Numbered from the stretch's first letter, positions 46,372-54,811 are shown. The stretch is DNA of 64,000 nucleotides from Nocardioides currus (GCF_003057875.1 NZ_PYXZ01000001.1:930001-994000); one strand, 5' to 3'. Notes: generated from the letters alone by a model not told the origin. A program made the numbers and translations.

Positions 46372-46959
46372 TCAGCTCGCGGCGCTGCTCCAGGGCTGGA
46401 TGAAGTCGTTGCCGGGGATGTCGTGGACGGCCATCGTCAGCTGGCCGGCCAGGGCGCCGTCGAGCTGCTCGCGGACGATGTCGGCGTGCCCGGCGTGGCG
46501 GGCGAACTCCTCGACCAGGTGCAGCGCCAGCATCCGGCCGGTGACCGTCGTGGGCTCCATCCGTCCGAACCACGGTGCCGGCGCCTCGACGGCGTCGGCG
46601 CCCGGGTCCATCGTGGCAACGGCGTCGACGAGCGCGGCGGTGGCGGCGTCGTACGTCGCGAGGACCTGCTCCAGCGTCTCTTCCTCGGTCAGCGCGAAGC
46701 TGCCGTAGAACAAGGCGTAGTCGTCCTCGGTCAGCTCCCACCCGCGCTCGCCGCTGGCGCAGGCCTCGCGGCGCTGCCAGGTCGGCCAGCCGCTGGCGAG
46801 GTGCTTGAGGATGCCGCCGATGCTGAGGTCGCTGCGCGCCGGGACCCGGCGCGCCTCCTCCTCGGTCAGGCCGAAGGCGGCGGTCCGGACAGCCTCGACC
46901 TGCTCGCGCAGGAAGGTGGCGAGGGCGGCTGCTTCGTCGAGACGGGCGGGCTGGATCAT
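46372..46959 (-). CDS. DinB / mycothiol-dependent enzyme family protein
   Basis: A 195-residue four-helix-bundle protein of the DinB/DUF664 type. The metal-site histidines are in GGILKHLASGWPTWQRR (first His), and in LALHLVEEFARHAGHADIVREQLDG (second and third His). Actinobacterial members are often mycothiol S-transferases or mycothiol-dependent isomerases, with a detoxification role inferred. The ATG at 46959 has AGGAG 6 nt upstream, preferred over a longer in-frame start at 46998. Confidence 0.88.
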   Translation of the reverse strand: MIQPARLDEAAALATFLREQVEAVRTAAFGLTEEEARRVPARSDLSIGGILKHLASGWPTWQRREACASGERGWELTEDDYALFYGSFALTEEETLEQVLATYDAATAALVDAVATMDPGADAVEAPAPWFGRMEPTTVTGRMLALHLVEEFARHAGHADIVREQLDGALAGQLTMAVHDIPGNDFIQPWSSAAS

Positions 46960-47029
46960 GGTGTGCTCCTGGGGATCTCGCTGGGTCGGTGAGACCACCC
47001 TCCCGCCCGAGGCGGACCGTTCGTGTCCG

Positions 47030-47545
47030 CTAGCCGCGGGCGTACACGACGACGTCCAGGTCGTGCATCACCGAGGTCCGGTCCAGCTCCAGACCGACCT
47101 TCTCGGCGACGCGGCGCGACGCCCGGTTGTCGGGTCGGATGATCGCGATCACCCGCTCGACGCCCCGGCTCCGGGCGAAGTCGACGCAGGCCGCGGCCGC
47201 CTCGGAGCCGAGGCCCTCGCCCTGGCGGTCGGCCACCACGTGATAGCCGACCTCGAGCTCGTCGACGCCGTCGAGGCGCTGCCAGGTCAGGCCGCAGTCG
47301 CCCACGAACCCGCCGTCGTGGTCCTCGATCACCCACAGGCCGAAGCCGTCCCGGGCGTAGCCCCGCCGGCACCACTCGATCCAGGCCAGCGCCTCGTCCC
47401 GCGTCTTGGGCCGCGGGTAGTGCGCCATCACCACCGGGTCGCCGAGCAGGCGGGCCATCGCGTCGAGGTCGTCCTCGACCATCCGGCGGAAGGTCAGGCG
47501 ACGGGTGGGCGGCGGCACGTCGGTCACGGCACCAGTGTCGGTCAC
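47030..47545 (-). CDS. GNAT family N-acetyltransferase
   Basis: A 171-residue RimJ/RimL-like acetyltransferase. N-terminus TRRLTFRRMVEDDLDAMARL, acetyl-CoA site EVGYHVVADRQGEGLGSEAAAACVDFA and C-terminal IIRPDNRASRRVAEKVGLEL. The substrate is unknown. The start is a GTG with GGAG upstream. It lies 10 nt after the DUF2087 gene and may be co-transcribed with it. Confidence 0.88.
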   Translation of the reverse strand: MTDTGAVTDVPPPTRRLTFRRMVEDDLDAMARLLGDPVVMAHYPRPKTRDEALAWIEWCRRGYARDGFGLWVIEDHDGGFVGDCGLTWQRLDGVDELEVGYHVVADRQGEGLGSEAAAACVDFARSRGVERVIAIIRPDNRASRRVAEKVGLELDRTSVMHDLDVVVYARG

Positions 47546-47555
47546 CGCTGCTCCG

Positions 47556-48014
47556 TCATCGCCCAGCGAGGAACCCCGGCAGCCAGTGGTCCTCCCACGC
47601 CGGGATCTCCTGCCGCTCGACCGGCGCCCGCTCGGGAGCCGTCGCGGCGACGCGGTAGGTGCCGTCGGCCCGCTCGAGGTAGCGGTAGTTCACCAGCTCA
47701 CGACGCAGGTAGGCGAAGTCCTCGTGCACCCCGAGCAGCACCTCGTTGACCTGCTTCTCGGAGTAGTCGCGGCCCGGTTCGAAGCGGGTCAGCACCTCGA
47801 GCAGCGCGGCCGCCCGCACCTTCCGCTTCGCCGGCACCCGCGCGAGCCGGCCGTCGGTGAAGAGGCGCCGCACCAGCCGTTCCTGCTCGGTGCGCGCAGC
47901 GGCGTACGCCGAGGCCTCGCGCGCCTCGATCGCGGCCCGGGCCACCGTGTAGCTCTCGCCGGTGTCGGCCATCCGCGCACGGACGACCCGCTTGAAGTCG
48001 CTGTTCCTGGTCAC
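47556..48014 (-). CDS. DUF2087 domain protein
   Basis: A 152-residue protein. The C-terminal half (RRLFTDGRLARVPAKRKVRA, YSEKQVNEVLLGVHEDFAYLRRELVNYRYLERADGTYRV) matches DUF2087, a winged-helix-like domain often fused to regulators. The N-terminal part (VTRNSDFKRVVRARMADTGESYTVARAAIEARE) is a small helical region. It is probably a nucleic-acid-binding protein, but its role is unknown. The GTG at 48014 is chosen for GAGGTG 6 nt upstream; another in-frame GTG lies at 48023. Confidence 0.78.
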   Translation of the reverse strand: MTRNSDFKRVVRARMADTGESYTVARAAIEAREASAYAAARTEQERLVRRLFTDGRLARVPAKRKVRAAALLEVLTRFEPGRDYSEKQVNEVLLGVHEDFAYLRRELVNYRYLERADGTYRVAATAPERAPVERQEIPAWEDHWLPGFLAGR

Positions 48015-48207
48015 TGCACTCACCTCGACTGCGATGCGTCCCCAGTCCGCCGCCGCAGTGCGTGAGACGTGACGGCTCGATCCACTCGCCCGAGGATCCG
48101 CTCCCCTTCGCCACCTCGCCCGGACTGGGGCCGACGCGCAGGCTGGGCGCTGGACGGCGCCGCTGGGAGAAGCGTGCCACGGCGGGTACGGCGACCGCGA
48201 ACCGGTT

Positions 48208-49407
48208 TCAGCCGACGTGCTCGCGCAGGTAGCGCCCGAAGTGGGGCACGGTGAACGCAATGCGGCCGCGCTCGCCGGAGTAGATGAGGCCCTTCTTGAG
48301 CAGCGCGTCGCGGGCCGGCGAGAGCGACTGCGGCTTCTTGTCCAGCGCCGCGGCGACGTCGGCGGTGGGGACGGCGTCGACGTCCGGGTCGTCGGACGCG
48401 GCCGCGACGTCGGCCATCGCCCGGAGGTAGTCGCGCTCCCCCGGCGTCGCCCGCTCGTAGCGCGAGCCGAAGAAGCCGACCGCGAGCTCCGACTCGGCCT
48501 CGGGCGTCGCGACCAGCACGTCGTCGAGGGTGATCGGAGAGCGTGGGGCACGGTCCCAGACGGCCTTGCCGTAGGCCTGGATGAAGTAGGGGTAGCCGCC
48601 GGTCGCGGTGTGCATCGCGGCCAGCGCCTCGTCGGTGAACGCGGCGTCCTCGTCGGCCGCCGGCGCCGTCAGCGCGCGGTCGGACGCGTCGCGGGCCAGA
48701 CGGTCGATGCGCTGGTAGCGGAAGAGGCGCTCGGAGTAGGACTTGCTGGCGGACAGCACGGCGGGCAGGTGGGGCAGGCCGGCGCCGACCACGATCACGG
48801 GCAGGCCGGTCTGGCTGATCTCGTGGCAGGCCGCGCAGAGGGCGGACACGTCGTCGGGTCCGAGGTCCTGCATCTCGTCGATGAAGATCGCGATCCCCTT
48901 GCCGACGTCGGCCGCCAGGCCTCCGAGGTCGGTGAAGAGCTCGACGAGGTCGATCTCGATGTCGCCCGAGTCGGCCCGGCCACGGACGGCCGGCACGTCG
49001 ATCCCGGGGCTCCACTGGTCCTTGAGCTTCGCGTTGGCGCCGGCGTCGCGGTGGGCGAAGGCCTTGATCACCCCGAGCACGTGGTCGACGCTGTCGGCGT
49101 CGGTGTGCCCGAGCTCGCGCACGGCCTGGTGGAGCGCACTGCTCAGCGGGCGGCGCAGTCCCTGGTCGGGGCGGGCCTCGAGCTTGCCGGTCCCCCAGCG
49201 CCGACGGACGGCGGCCGAGCGCAGCGCGTTGAGGAGGACGGTCTTGCCGACGCCGCGCAGGCCGGTCAGCACGAGCGATCGCTCGGGCCGGCCCTTGACC
49301 ACCCGCTCGAGCACCACGTCGAAGGCAGCCAGCTGCTCGTCGCGGCCGGCGAGCTCGGGCGGGCGCTGCCCCGCGCCGGGCGCGTAGGGGTTCCTGATCG
49401 GGTCCAC
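48208..49407 (-). CDS. Orphan AAA/STAND-type ATPase with C-terminal winged helix
   Basis: A 399-residue ATP-binding protein. Walker A is LTGLRGVGKTVLL (near residue 52), Walker B is IAIFIDEMQDL (near residue 172) and the sensor-like segment is GLPVIVVGAGLPHLPAVL. The last ~100 residues look like winged helices (YLRAMADVAAASDD..., SLSPARDALLKKGLIYSGERGRIAFTVP). It is similar to Orc1/Cdc6- or archaeal-ATPase-like proteins of actinobacteria whose function is unknown. The GTG at 49407 follows TACCGT by 6 nt. It has no obvious partner gene. Confidence 0.8.
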   Translation of the reverse strand: MDPIRNPYAPGAGQRPPELAGRDEQLAAFDVVLERVVKGRPERSLVLTGLRGVGKTVLLNALRSAAVRRRWGTGKLEARPDQGLRRPLSSALHQAVRELGHTDADSVDHVLGVIKAFAHRDAGANAKLKDQWSPGIDVPAVRGRADSGDIEIDLVELFTDLGGLAADVGKGIAIFIDEMQDLGPDDVSALCAACHEISQTGLPVIVVGAGLPHLPAVLSASKSYSERLFRYQRIDRLARDASDRALTAPAADEDAAFTDEALAAMHTATGGYPYFIQAYGKAVWDRAPRSPITLDDVLVATPEAESELAVGFFGSRYERATPGERDYLRAMADVAAASDDPDVDAVPTADVAAALDKKPQSLSPARDALLKKGLIYSGERGRIAFTVPHFGRYLREHVG

Positions 49408-49413
49408 GATCAG

Positions 49414-49419
49414 ACGGTA
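49414..49419 (-). promoter_or_regulatory. Candidate -10 box of the AAA ATPase gene (leaderless)
   Basis: TACCGT on the minus strand lies 6 nt before the GTG at 49407. Confidence 0.45.
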
Positions 49420-49450
49420 TCGGCGGGTCTAGCGAAAACCGTAGATTTGC

Positions 49451-49720
49451 TCAGCCCGCGTGGTGGTGGTGGAGCGGCATCGTGTCCTCGCGGGAGGCGG
49501 CGACGGCGTACGCCGCGTCGAGCCCGCGCCTCAGCATGTCGATCAGCGCCGGGACCTCGTCGACGGCGAGCCGGAACGACCCGCTGCAGACGTTGTCGCG
49601 CCACAGCGAGACCACGACCAGGTCGGCGTCGTGGTGCCACGAGACGCGAAGCGCACGGTCGTCGCCGCGGGCGTCGAAGAAGATCGACCCCGTCAGAGGC
49701 AACGGTCGGGCGAGAGCCAT
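49451..49720 (-). CDS. Small conserved actinobacterial protein of unknown function
   Basis: An 89-residue protein (MALARPLPLTGSIFFDARGD, then LVVVSLWRDNVCSGSFRLAV) with a beta-rich first half, one helix (VPALIDMLRRGLDAAYAVA) and a His-rich end (LHHHHAG). I recall this type as widely conserved and uncharacterised in actinobacteria. The ATG has GGAG upstream. It is divergent from the Fpg/Nei gene. Confidence 0.75.
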   Translation of the reverse strand: MALARPLPLTGSIFFDARGDDRALRVSWHHDADLVVVSLWRDNVCSGSFRLAVDEVPALIDMLRRGLDAAYAVAASREDTMPLHHHHAG

Positions 49721-49756
49721 GCTCCATTCTCCCCGGTGAGTCAAGGTCCGGCGCCC

Positions 49757-49762
49757 TACACT
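49757..49762 (+). promoter_or_regulatory. Candidate -10 box of the Fpg/Nei gene (leaderless)
   Basis: TACACT lies 6 nt before the ATG at 49769. Confidence 0.5.
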
Positions 49763-49768
49763 CGGCGC

Positions 49769-50635
49769 ATGCCCGAGCTGCCCGAGGTGGAAGCCCTGGC
49801 CCTCGACCTGAAGGGCCGGCTCCTCGACCGCGCGATCACCCGCATCGACCTGGCGGCCTTCAGCGCCCTCAAGACCTTCGACCCGCCGCTGCACTCGCTG
49901 CACGGCACGCTCGTCGAGGACGTCACCCGGCACGGCAAGTTCCTCGACATCACCGCGTCGGGCACCCACCTGATCATGCACCTGGCCCGCGCCGGCTGGG
50001 TGCGCTGGCGCGAGGAGGTGCCGGCCCTGCCGGCCAGGCCCAACAGCAAGAACCCGCTCGCCGCGCGGATCGTGATCGACGACGAGGCCGGGCTCGACGT
50101 GACCGAGGCCGGCACCAAGAAGAGCCTGGCGATCTACGTCGTCCGCGACCCGCAGGACGTGCCGGGCATCGCGCGCCTCGGGCCGGACCCGCTCGACGAC
50201 GCCTTCACCATCGACGTGCTCGGCGCCATCCTGCAGTCGGAGGGGCGCAAGCAGATCAAGGGCGTGCTGCGCTACCAGGGCACGATCGCCGGCATCGGCA
50301 ACGCCTACTCCGACGAGATCCTGCACGCGGCCCGCATGTCGCCGTACAAGCCGTCGAGCAGCATCGAGGGCGACGACCTGCAGACGCTGTTCGACGCGAT
50401 CAAGGGGACCATCGGCGCCGCCGTCGAGCGCTCGCGCGGGCTGCACGCCAGCGAGCTCAAGGGCGAGAAGAAGACCAACCTCGCCGTCCACGGCCGCACC
50501 GGCCAGGCCTGCCCGGTGTGCGGCGACGTCGTGCGCGAGGTGTCCTTCGCCGACTCGAGCCTGCAGTACTGCGCGACGTGCCAGACCGGCGGGAAGCCGC
50601 TGGCCGATCGGCGGATGAGCAAGCTGCTGAAGTAG
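49769..50635 (+). CDS. Fpg/Nei family DNA glycosylase
   Basis: A 288-residue base-excision repair enzyme. The catalytic N-terminus MPELPEVEAL provides Pro2 and Glu3, the H2TH region includes GNAYSDEILHAARMSPYK, and the C-terminal zinc finger has CPVCGDVV...YCATCQTGGKPLADRRMSKLLK. It removes oxidised bases and nicks the DNA. Whether it is formamidopyrimidine- or Nei-type cannot be settled, although its divergence from classical MutM suggests one of the extra actinobacterial paralogues. The leaderless start is supported by TACACT. Confidence 0.93.
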   Translation: MPELPEVEALALDLKGRLLDRAITRIDLAAFSALKTFDPPLHSLHGTLVEDVTRHGKFLDITASGTHLIMHLARAGWVRWREEVPALPARPNSKNPLAARIVIDDEAGLDVTEAGTKKSLAIYVVRDPQDVPGIARLGPDPLDDAFTIDVLGAILQSEGRKQIKGVLRYQGTIAGIGNAYSDEILHAARMSPYKPSSSIEGDDLQTLFDAIKGTIGAAVERSRGLHASELKGEKKTNLAVHGRTGQACPVCGDVVREVSFADSSLQYCATCQTGGKPLADRRMSKLLK

Positions 50636-50636
50636 G

Positions 50637-51071
50637 TCAGCTCGTCGGCGTCGGGGTGCCGGTCGGCACCTCGGGGGCGCCGCAGGTGTCGAGGACGTAC
50701 TCCTCGAACGACGCCCGCGCCTTCTCCTCGCCCGGTGTCATGTCCTGGTCGATCCTGTCGAAGTCCTCCGCGGTCGAGCCGTCCTTCAGCTCGGCGACCT
50801 CGCGGATCATCAGGTCGAAGGCCTCCCGCGCGTCCTCCGGCATGTCCTCGGGCGTGCCGACCTCCTCGAAGTCGCGGCCCCACTTCCGGATGACGTCGAG
50901 CGCCTCCTCCTGCGTCGTGCCGGACATGTCCGCGAGGTCGACCAGGAGGCTGTCGTGCTGCGCGCAGAACTCCTTCTCGGAGGCGTCGGTGGGCGAGGCG
51001 TCGGAGCACCCGGCCACCGCCAGCCCCAGCACCAGGAGCGACGTGGCGAGCGTGGTCTTCGCTGTCGGCAT
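50637..51071 (-). CDS. Small lipoprotein of unknown function
   Basis: A 144-residue acidic protein with a lipoprotein signal (LLVLGLAVAGC, lipid-accepting Cys at residue 22). The mature part is helical with Cys residues near each end (KEFCAQHDSLL and YVLDTCGAP) that may pair, and it ends in a short Pro/Thr tail. No known domain was recognised. It is convergent with the Fpg/Nei gene, with 1 nt between stops. Confidence 0.75.
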   Translation of the reverse strand: MPTAKTTLATSLLVLGLAVAGCSDASPTDASEKEFCAQHDSLLVDLADMSGTTQEEALDVIRKWGRDFEEVGTPEDMPEDAREAFDLMIREVAELKDGSTAEDFDRIDQDMTPGEEKARASFEEYVLDTCGAPEVPTGTPTPTS

Positions 51072-51094
51072 GGCTCCATGCTGCCCCAGCGACC

Positions 51095-51769
51095 TCAGCC
51101 GAACGCAGTCGGCAGCGGCGCCGAGGCGGCGACACGCAGGCGTTCGAGGTACGCCGCGCGGCTGATCTCCACCACCCCGAGCGTGGCCAGGTGGGGGGTC
51201 TGCCACTGCACGTCGAGGGTCCGCCGGTCGGCGTGCTCGTCGCGCAGCAGGTCGACGAGACCCATCAGCGCCACCTTCGAGGCGTCCCGCTCGTGGTGGA
51301 ACATCGACTCGCCGGCGAACAGGCCGCCGATCGCGACGCCGTAGAGCCCGCCCGCCAGTCGGCCGTCGCGCCAGGTCTCGACGGAGTGCGCCCAGCCGAG
51401 GCGGTGCAGCTCGAGGTAGGCCGAGCGCACGTCGCGGGTGATCCAGCCACCCTCGCGGCGCCGGTCGCCGCAGGCGTCGATGACCTGCTCGAAGTCGGCG
51501 TCGACGCGGACCTCGAAGTCCCGCGCGGACCGGCGCAACGACTTGGACACGACCATCCCGCCGAGGGGCAGCACCCCGCGGCGTACGGGCGAGAACCAGC
51601 CGATCGGGTCGCGGGGCGAGCCGACCGGCATCGGGAAGAGGCCCTGCAGGTAGGCCCAGATCAAGGTGCTCGGCGCGAGGTCGCCGCCCATCGCGACGAG
51701 GTCGTCCTCGGGGTCCCACTCGGCCGGCTCCGGGAAGACCCACGGCGACGGGTCGGGCAGGACGGGCAT
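51095..51769 (-). CDS. aat: Leucyl/phenylalanyl-tRNA--protein transferase
   Basis: A 224-residue enzyme of the N-end-rule pathway that adds Leu or Phe from tRNA to proteins with N-terminal Arg/Lys. Recognisable family blocks: FPEPAEWDPEDDLVAMGGDL, AYLQGLFPMPV, IGWFSPVRRGVLPL, GWAHSVETWRDGRLAGGLYG and AGESMFHHERDASKVAL. The ATG follows TAGGTT by 7 nt. It shares a 43-bp divergent region with the EcsC-family gene. Confidence 0.96.
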   Translation of the reverse strand: MPVLPDPSPWVFPEPAEWDPEDDLVAMGGDLAPSTLIWAYLQGLFPMPVGSPRDPIGWFSPVRRGVLPLGGMVVSKSLRRSARDFEVRVDADFEQVIDACGDRRREGGWITRDVRSAYLELHRLGWAHSVETWRDGRLAGGLYGVAIGGLFAGESMFHHERDASKVALMGLVDLLRDEHADRRTLDVQWQTPHLATLGVVEISRAAYLERLRVAASAPLPTAFG

Positions 51770-51776
51770 GCAGGCG

Positions 51777-51782
51777 AACCTA
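51777..51782 (-). promoter_or_regulatory. Candidate -10 box of aat (leaderless)
   Basis: TAGGTT on the minus strand lies 7 nt before the aat ATG at 51769. Confidence 0.45.
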
Positions 51783-51800
51783 TCGCTGGGGACCCGGCTC

Positions 51801-51806
51801 TAGGCT
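51801..51806 (+). promoter_or_regulatory. Candidate -10 box of the EcsC-family gene (leaderless)
   Basis: TAGGCT lies 6 nt before the ATG at 51813, facing the aat -10 box 18 bp away. Confidence 0.5.
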
Positions 51807-51812
51807 TGGCGC

Positions 51813-52496
51813 ATGAGTCTCAGGGGCAACGTCGGTCGTGCGCTGGCGCCGAAGATCACCTCGGCCGCGCCCGGCCTGACCACGTCGTTCGTGCGGGAGG
51901 CGCTCAACCGGGCCATCGACGGGGTCGGGCCGCTCCCCGGCGCGGCGGCCGCGGCCGACAAGCAGCTCGCGGAGCAGCGCGGCGACGTCGACCGCGCGAT
52001 CCACGAGGTCATCGAGAACCACGTCCGCTACGCCGGCGCGCAGGGCTTCCTCACCAACGTCGGTGGTCTCGTCACCGCCGCCGTCACCATCCCCGCCAAC
52101 GTCACCGGCCTGACGCTCGTGCAGTGCCGGATGATCGCGGGCATCGCCCACCTCCGCGGCCACGACCTGGCCGACCCGCGCGTGCGCAACGCGATCCTGA
52201 CCACGCTCCTCGGCGAGGACTCCGTCGCCACGCTCGTGAAGAAGGGCAAGCTCCCCGCGCCGCCGATGGCGCTGGCGACCGCGCCCGCCCACGACGCCGG
52301 GCTCGACAAGATCATCCAGGCCGAGGTCGGCGCCGACCTCGTGGCCCGCGTCGCCGGAAAGCGGCTCGCCGTCACCGTCGGGCGCCGCGTGCCGGTCGTC
52401 GGTGGACTCGTCGGCATGGGCGCCGACGGGTTCGCGACGTGGAAGGTGGGGCGCTACGCCGACCGCGAGATCCTCGCCCGCCCGAAGCCTCGGTAG
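51813..52496 (+). CDS. EcsC family protein
   Basis: A 227-residue protein resembling the EcsC family: VENHVRYAGAQGFLTNVGGLVT-type central segment (here ENHVRYAGAQGFLTNVGGLV), Gly-rich hydrophobic stretches and the C-terminal GRRVPVVGGLVGMGADGFATWKVGRYAD block with amphipathic helices. Such proteins are thought to associate with membranes, but the role is unknown. Convergent with the sulfotransferase-like gene, with 9 nt between stops. Confidence 0.82.
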   Translation: MSLRGNVGRALAPKITSAAPGLTTSFVREALNRAIDGVGPLPGAAAAADKQLAEQRGDVDRAIHEVIENHVRYAGAQGFLTNVGGLVTAAVTIPANVTGLTLVQCRMIAGIAHLRGHDLADPRVRNAILTTLLGEDSVATLVKKGKLPAPPMALATAPAHDAGLDKIIQAEVGADLVARVAGKRLAVTVGRRVPVVGGLVGMGADGFATWKVGRYADREILARPKPR

Positions 52497-52505
52497 TCAC
52501 GGCTC

Positions 52506-53684
52506 CTAGCGGCGGCGCGCCCTGCGGTACGCCGCGAGGGCGACGCGACCCGGTCGGCTGGTCTCCATCGACTGCACGGTCTTCTCGGCCACCGTGCGCC
52601 GGGCGAGGTCGAGCTCGCGGCGGGTCTCGTCGAGCTCGCGCGCCAGGTCGGCCTCGACCGTGCGCAGGCGCGAGCCCTCGACGAGCAGCGCCTTGATGAC
52701 GTCCAGCGCGGGCGGCAGCAGGTCGGCCGCGGGGGCGGAGTCGGGGTCGGTGAACGACTCGGCGGGCTGGCCGACGAGGTCGGCCACGTCGCCCACGACG
52801 TCGTACCCCCGCTTCTCGATCTCCTCGACCCACGTCCGCGACAGCTCCTGCACCCACTCCTGCGTGGCCGGCGGGAGACCGAGCCGGGCCGACGTCGTGC
52901 GGCGCGACAGCGTCTGGTGGGCGAGCAGCTCGCGCACGAGCGGGCGGTAGTCGGGCGGGTCGACGACGGAGGTGACGCGCTTGTTGATCAGCCGCAGCAG
53001 CGCGGTCTCCGGGACGCCCAGCGAGGGGTTGGCGCGGTCGGGGGTGAGGTCGAGCTCGAGCCCGTCGAGGCCGAAGGTGTGGCTGAAGCGGCGCCACAGC
53101 TCGTCGGGCGCGGCACCCGGCCGCGGCACCGTCACGAGGTGCACCTGCTCGGGCGGCAGCGTCGCGCCCCAGCGGGACAGGATGTCGGGGATCTCCTGCG
53201 CGCCCCAGAACCACGACCCGATCCGGGTGTCGCGCGCGGGGTCGCGGATCATCTCGAGGAAGTGGGTATAGGAGACGAGGCTGCGGTGCTTGACGTTCTC
53301 CTGCCACTCCGCCGGGACCTGGCGGACGAGGTCGCGCACCGACACGATCAGGTGCACCTCGACGCCCGTTCCGAACGAGGTCATCGCCCGGTCGATCTGT
53401 GTCGGCGAGGCGGTCGAGAGGATCTCGTGGCTGATGATCGAGGTCCCGGGCCATGCACGCACCTCGGCGGCGAGCCGGTCCCACGCACCGACGGCCTGCG
53501 TCTCCAGCCCGCCCCACGTCAGGCGCATCAGGTCGAGCGCCGCCAGGAAATGGCCGTCGAACCGGTCCGCCGGATAGAGGATCCCCGCCTCGCGCAGGCC
53601 CTCGCGGTTGCGGAACAGCACGTCCTGCAGGTAGGACGTCCCGGTCTTCGGGGTGCCGACGTGGAGCAGGACCTTCTTCCTCAC
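52506..53684 (-). CDS. Sulfotransferase-like protein, last gene of the leucine-degradation polycistron
   Basis: A 392-residue protein. The N-terminal P-loop-like PAPS motif is LLHVGTPKTGTSYLQDVLF (residues ~6-24); a second block (IVSVRDLVRQVPAEWQENVK) matches the 3'-phosphate-binding strand and helix of sulfotransferases. The C-terminal part has a module shared with its two upstream neighbours (WVEEIEKRGYDVVGDVADLV), followed by a coiled coil and an Arg-rich end. The acceptor is unknown. The GTG overlaps the upstream stop by 4 nt. Divergent enough that a different transferase role is possible. Confidence 0.8.
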   Translation of the reverse strand: MRKKVLLHVGTPKTGTSYLQDVLFRNREGLREAGILYPADRFDGHFLAALDLMRLTWGGLETQAVGAWDRLAAEVRAWPGTSIISHEILSTASPTQIDRAMTSFGTGVEVHLIVSVRDLVRQVPAEWQENVKHRSLVSYTHFLEMIRDPARDTRIGSWFWGAQEIPDILSRWGATLPPEQVHLVTVPRPGAAPDELWRRFSHTFGLDGLELDLTPDRANPSLGVPETALLRLINKRVTSVVDPPDYRPLVRELLAHQTLSRRTTSARLGLPPATQEWVQELSRTWVEEIEKRGYDVVGDVADLVGQPAESFTDPDSAPAADLLPPALDVIKALLVEGSRLRTVEADLARELDETRRELDLARRTVAEKTVQSMETSRPGRVALAAYRRARRR

Positions 53685-54811
53685 GGCTGCTCCTTCCAGG
53701 TGTCGTCGACCAGCATGCGTACGGCGAGGTCGAGCACCGCCTCGTCCGACGCCGGACCGGTTGCCTGGTCCGTCGCCTCGGCGGGGACCAGGACCGCCGG
53801 GTCGCCGACGACAGGGTAGCCACCTCGCCGGAGCTGCTGGACCATCCGCTGCGCCGCCGCGCTGACCCACTCGCGGTGCTCCGCGGGCAGGCCGACGGGC
53901 GCGTGCCCGGTGGCCGGCATCCGCGGCAGCAGGGTGTGCGTCATCAGGTCGGCACGCTCGTCCGGCGGCACCAGCAGCCCCACCACGGTGGCGATCCGGC
54001 GGGCCAGCTCGGCGGCGTCGGCCCCGGGCCGGACGACGGGCGGCAGGCGGCGTACGCCGAGCAGGTCGGGCAGCCGGTCGCGGTCGAGGACGACCTGCAC
54101 GTCGCGGTGGCGCGGACGGTGCCGGTCGACCACGGCGGGCAGGTCGATGCGCGGCGGCAGCTCGCCGCGCTGCTGCCAGAACCGCAGCCACTCCAGCCAG
54201 GCCCCGGAGCCGCGCTCGAAGCACCGGCGCGTCCACACGTCGGCGAGCAGCTCGTCGAGCGGGGCGCCGATCACGAGAGCTCGGGAGCCGGGACCGCCCG
54301 GCGGCCGGCCGAGGCCCGCGAGGTGGTCGCGGAGGTGGGCCGCCTCGACCGGGTCGCCGGCGAGGCGGACCGCCCGGTGCCACGGACGCCGCAACCTGCG
54401 CGCGGGCGCCGGCACACCGAGGGCGACGACGTCCTCGGCCAGCACGCTGGTCGCGACCCGGACCAGCTCGTGGGCGGGCAGCTGCGCGGGGTCGACCGGT
54501 TGAGGCCCGTACGGCGACGCCTCGACCCCCACGAGCGGCAGGTCCGGCTTCCCACGACCCGGGGCCGCGGCCGTGAGCACGCGGTCGGCGAGCGCTGGTC
54601 TCGAGGCTCGCTGCGCTCGCACCTCGACCGGCGAGGTCGACGCATTGAGGCGACGCAGCAGCTCGAGCTGCTGGGCGCCGGGCAGCACCCGAGCGCTCGG
54701 CGTCGACCCACCGGTCCAGTCGGCCCACGGCGTGGCGCCGCCGTCGCGCAGGTGCGCGACCCAGCCCCACGCACGGGCCGCACCCACGCTGTCCACGGCC
54801 AGCGTGCTCAA
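53681..54811 (-). CDS. Unknown protein sharing the C-terminal module of the flanking sulfotransferase-like proteins
   Basis: A 376-residue protein without the PAPS P-loop. It starts STLAVDSVGAARAWGWVAHL, has an Arg/Pro-rich middle, and ends with VGLPAEHREWVSAAAQRMVQ followed by QLRRGGYPVVGDPAVLVP, which lines up with the ends of both neighbours (W, then GY/V-V-GD-x3-L). The TTG at 54811 is chosen because it overlaps the upstream stop (TTGA) and gives a protein-like N-terminus; GTG at 54796 is the alternative. A palindromic repeat lies inside the gene (54597-54629). Function unknown. Confidence 0.7.
   Translation of the reverse strand: MSTLAVDSVGAARAWGWVAHLRDGGATPWADWTGGSTPSARVLPGAQQLELLRRLNASTSPVEVRAQRASRPALADRVLTAAAPGRGKPDLPLVGVEASPYGPQPVDPAQLPAHELVRVATSVLAEDVVALGVPAPARRLRRPWHRAVRLAGDPVEAAHLRDHLAGLGRPPGGPGSRALVIGAPLDELLADVWTRRCFERGSGAWLEWLRFWQQRGELPPRIDLPAVVDRHRPRHRDVQVVLDRDRLPDLLGVRRLPPVVRPGADAAELARRIATVVGLLVPPDERADLMTHTLLPRMPATGHAPVGLPAEHREWVSAAAQRMVQQLRRGGYPVVGDPAVLVPAEATDQATGPASDEAVLDLAVRMLVDDTWKEQP
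54597..54629. repeat. Palindromic REP-like element inside a coding sequence
   Basis: Outer arms GGTC-TC-GAGG and CCTCGACC enclose a direct repeat GCTCGC-TGC-GCTCGC. It is read in frame as VEVRAQRASRP within the unknown protein at 53681-54811. The form resembles short dispersed palindromes that I recall as frequent in Nocardioidaceae genomes. Confidence 0.55.
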
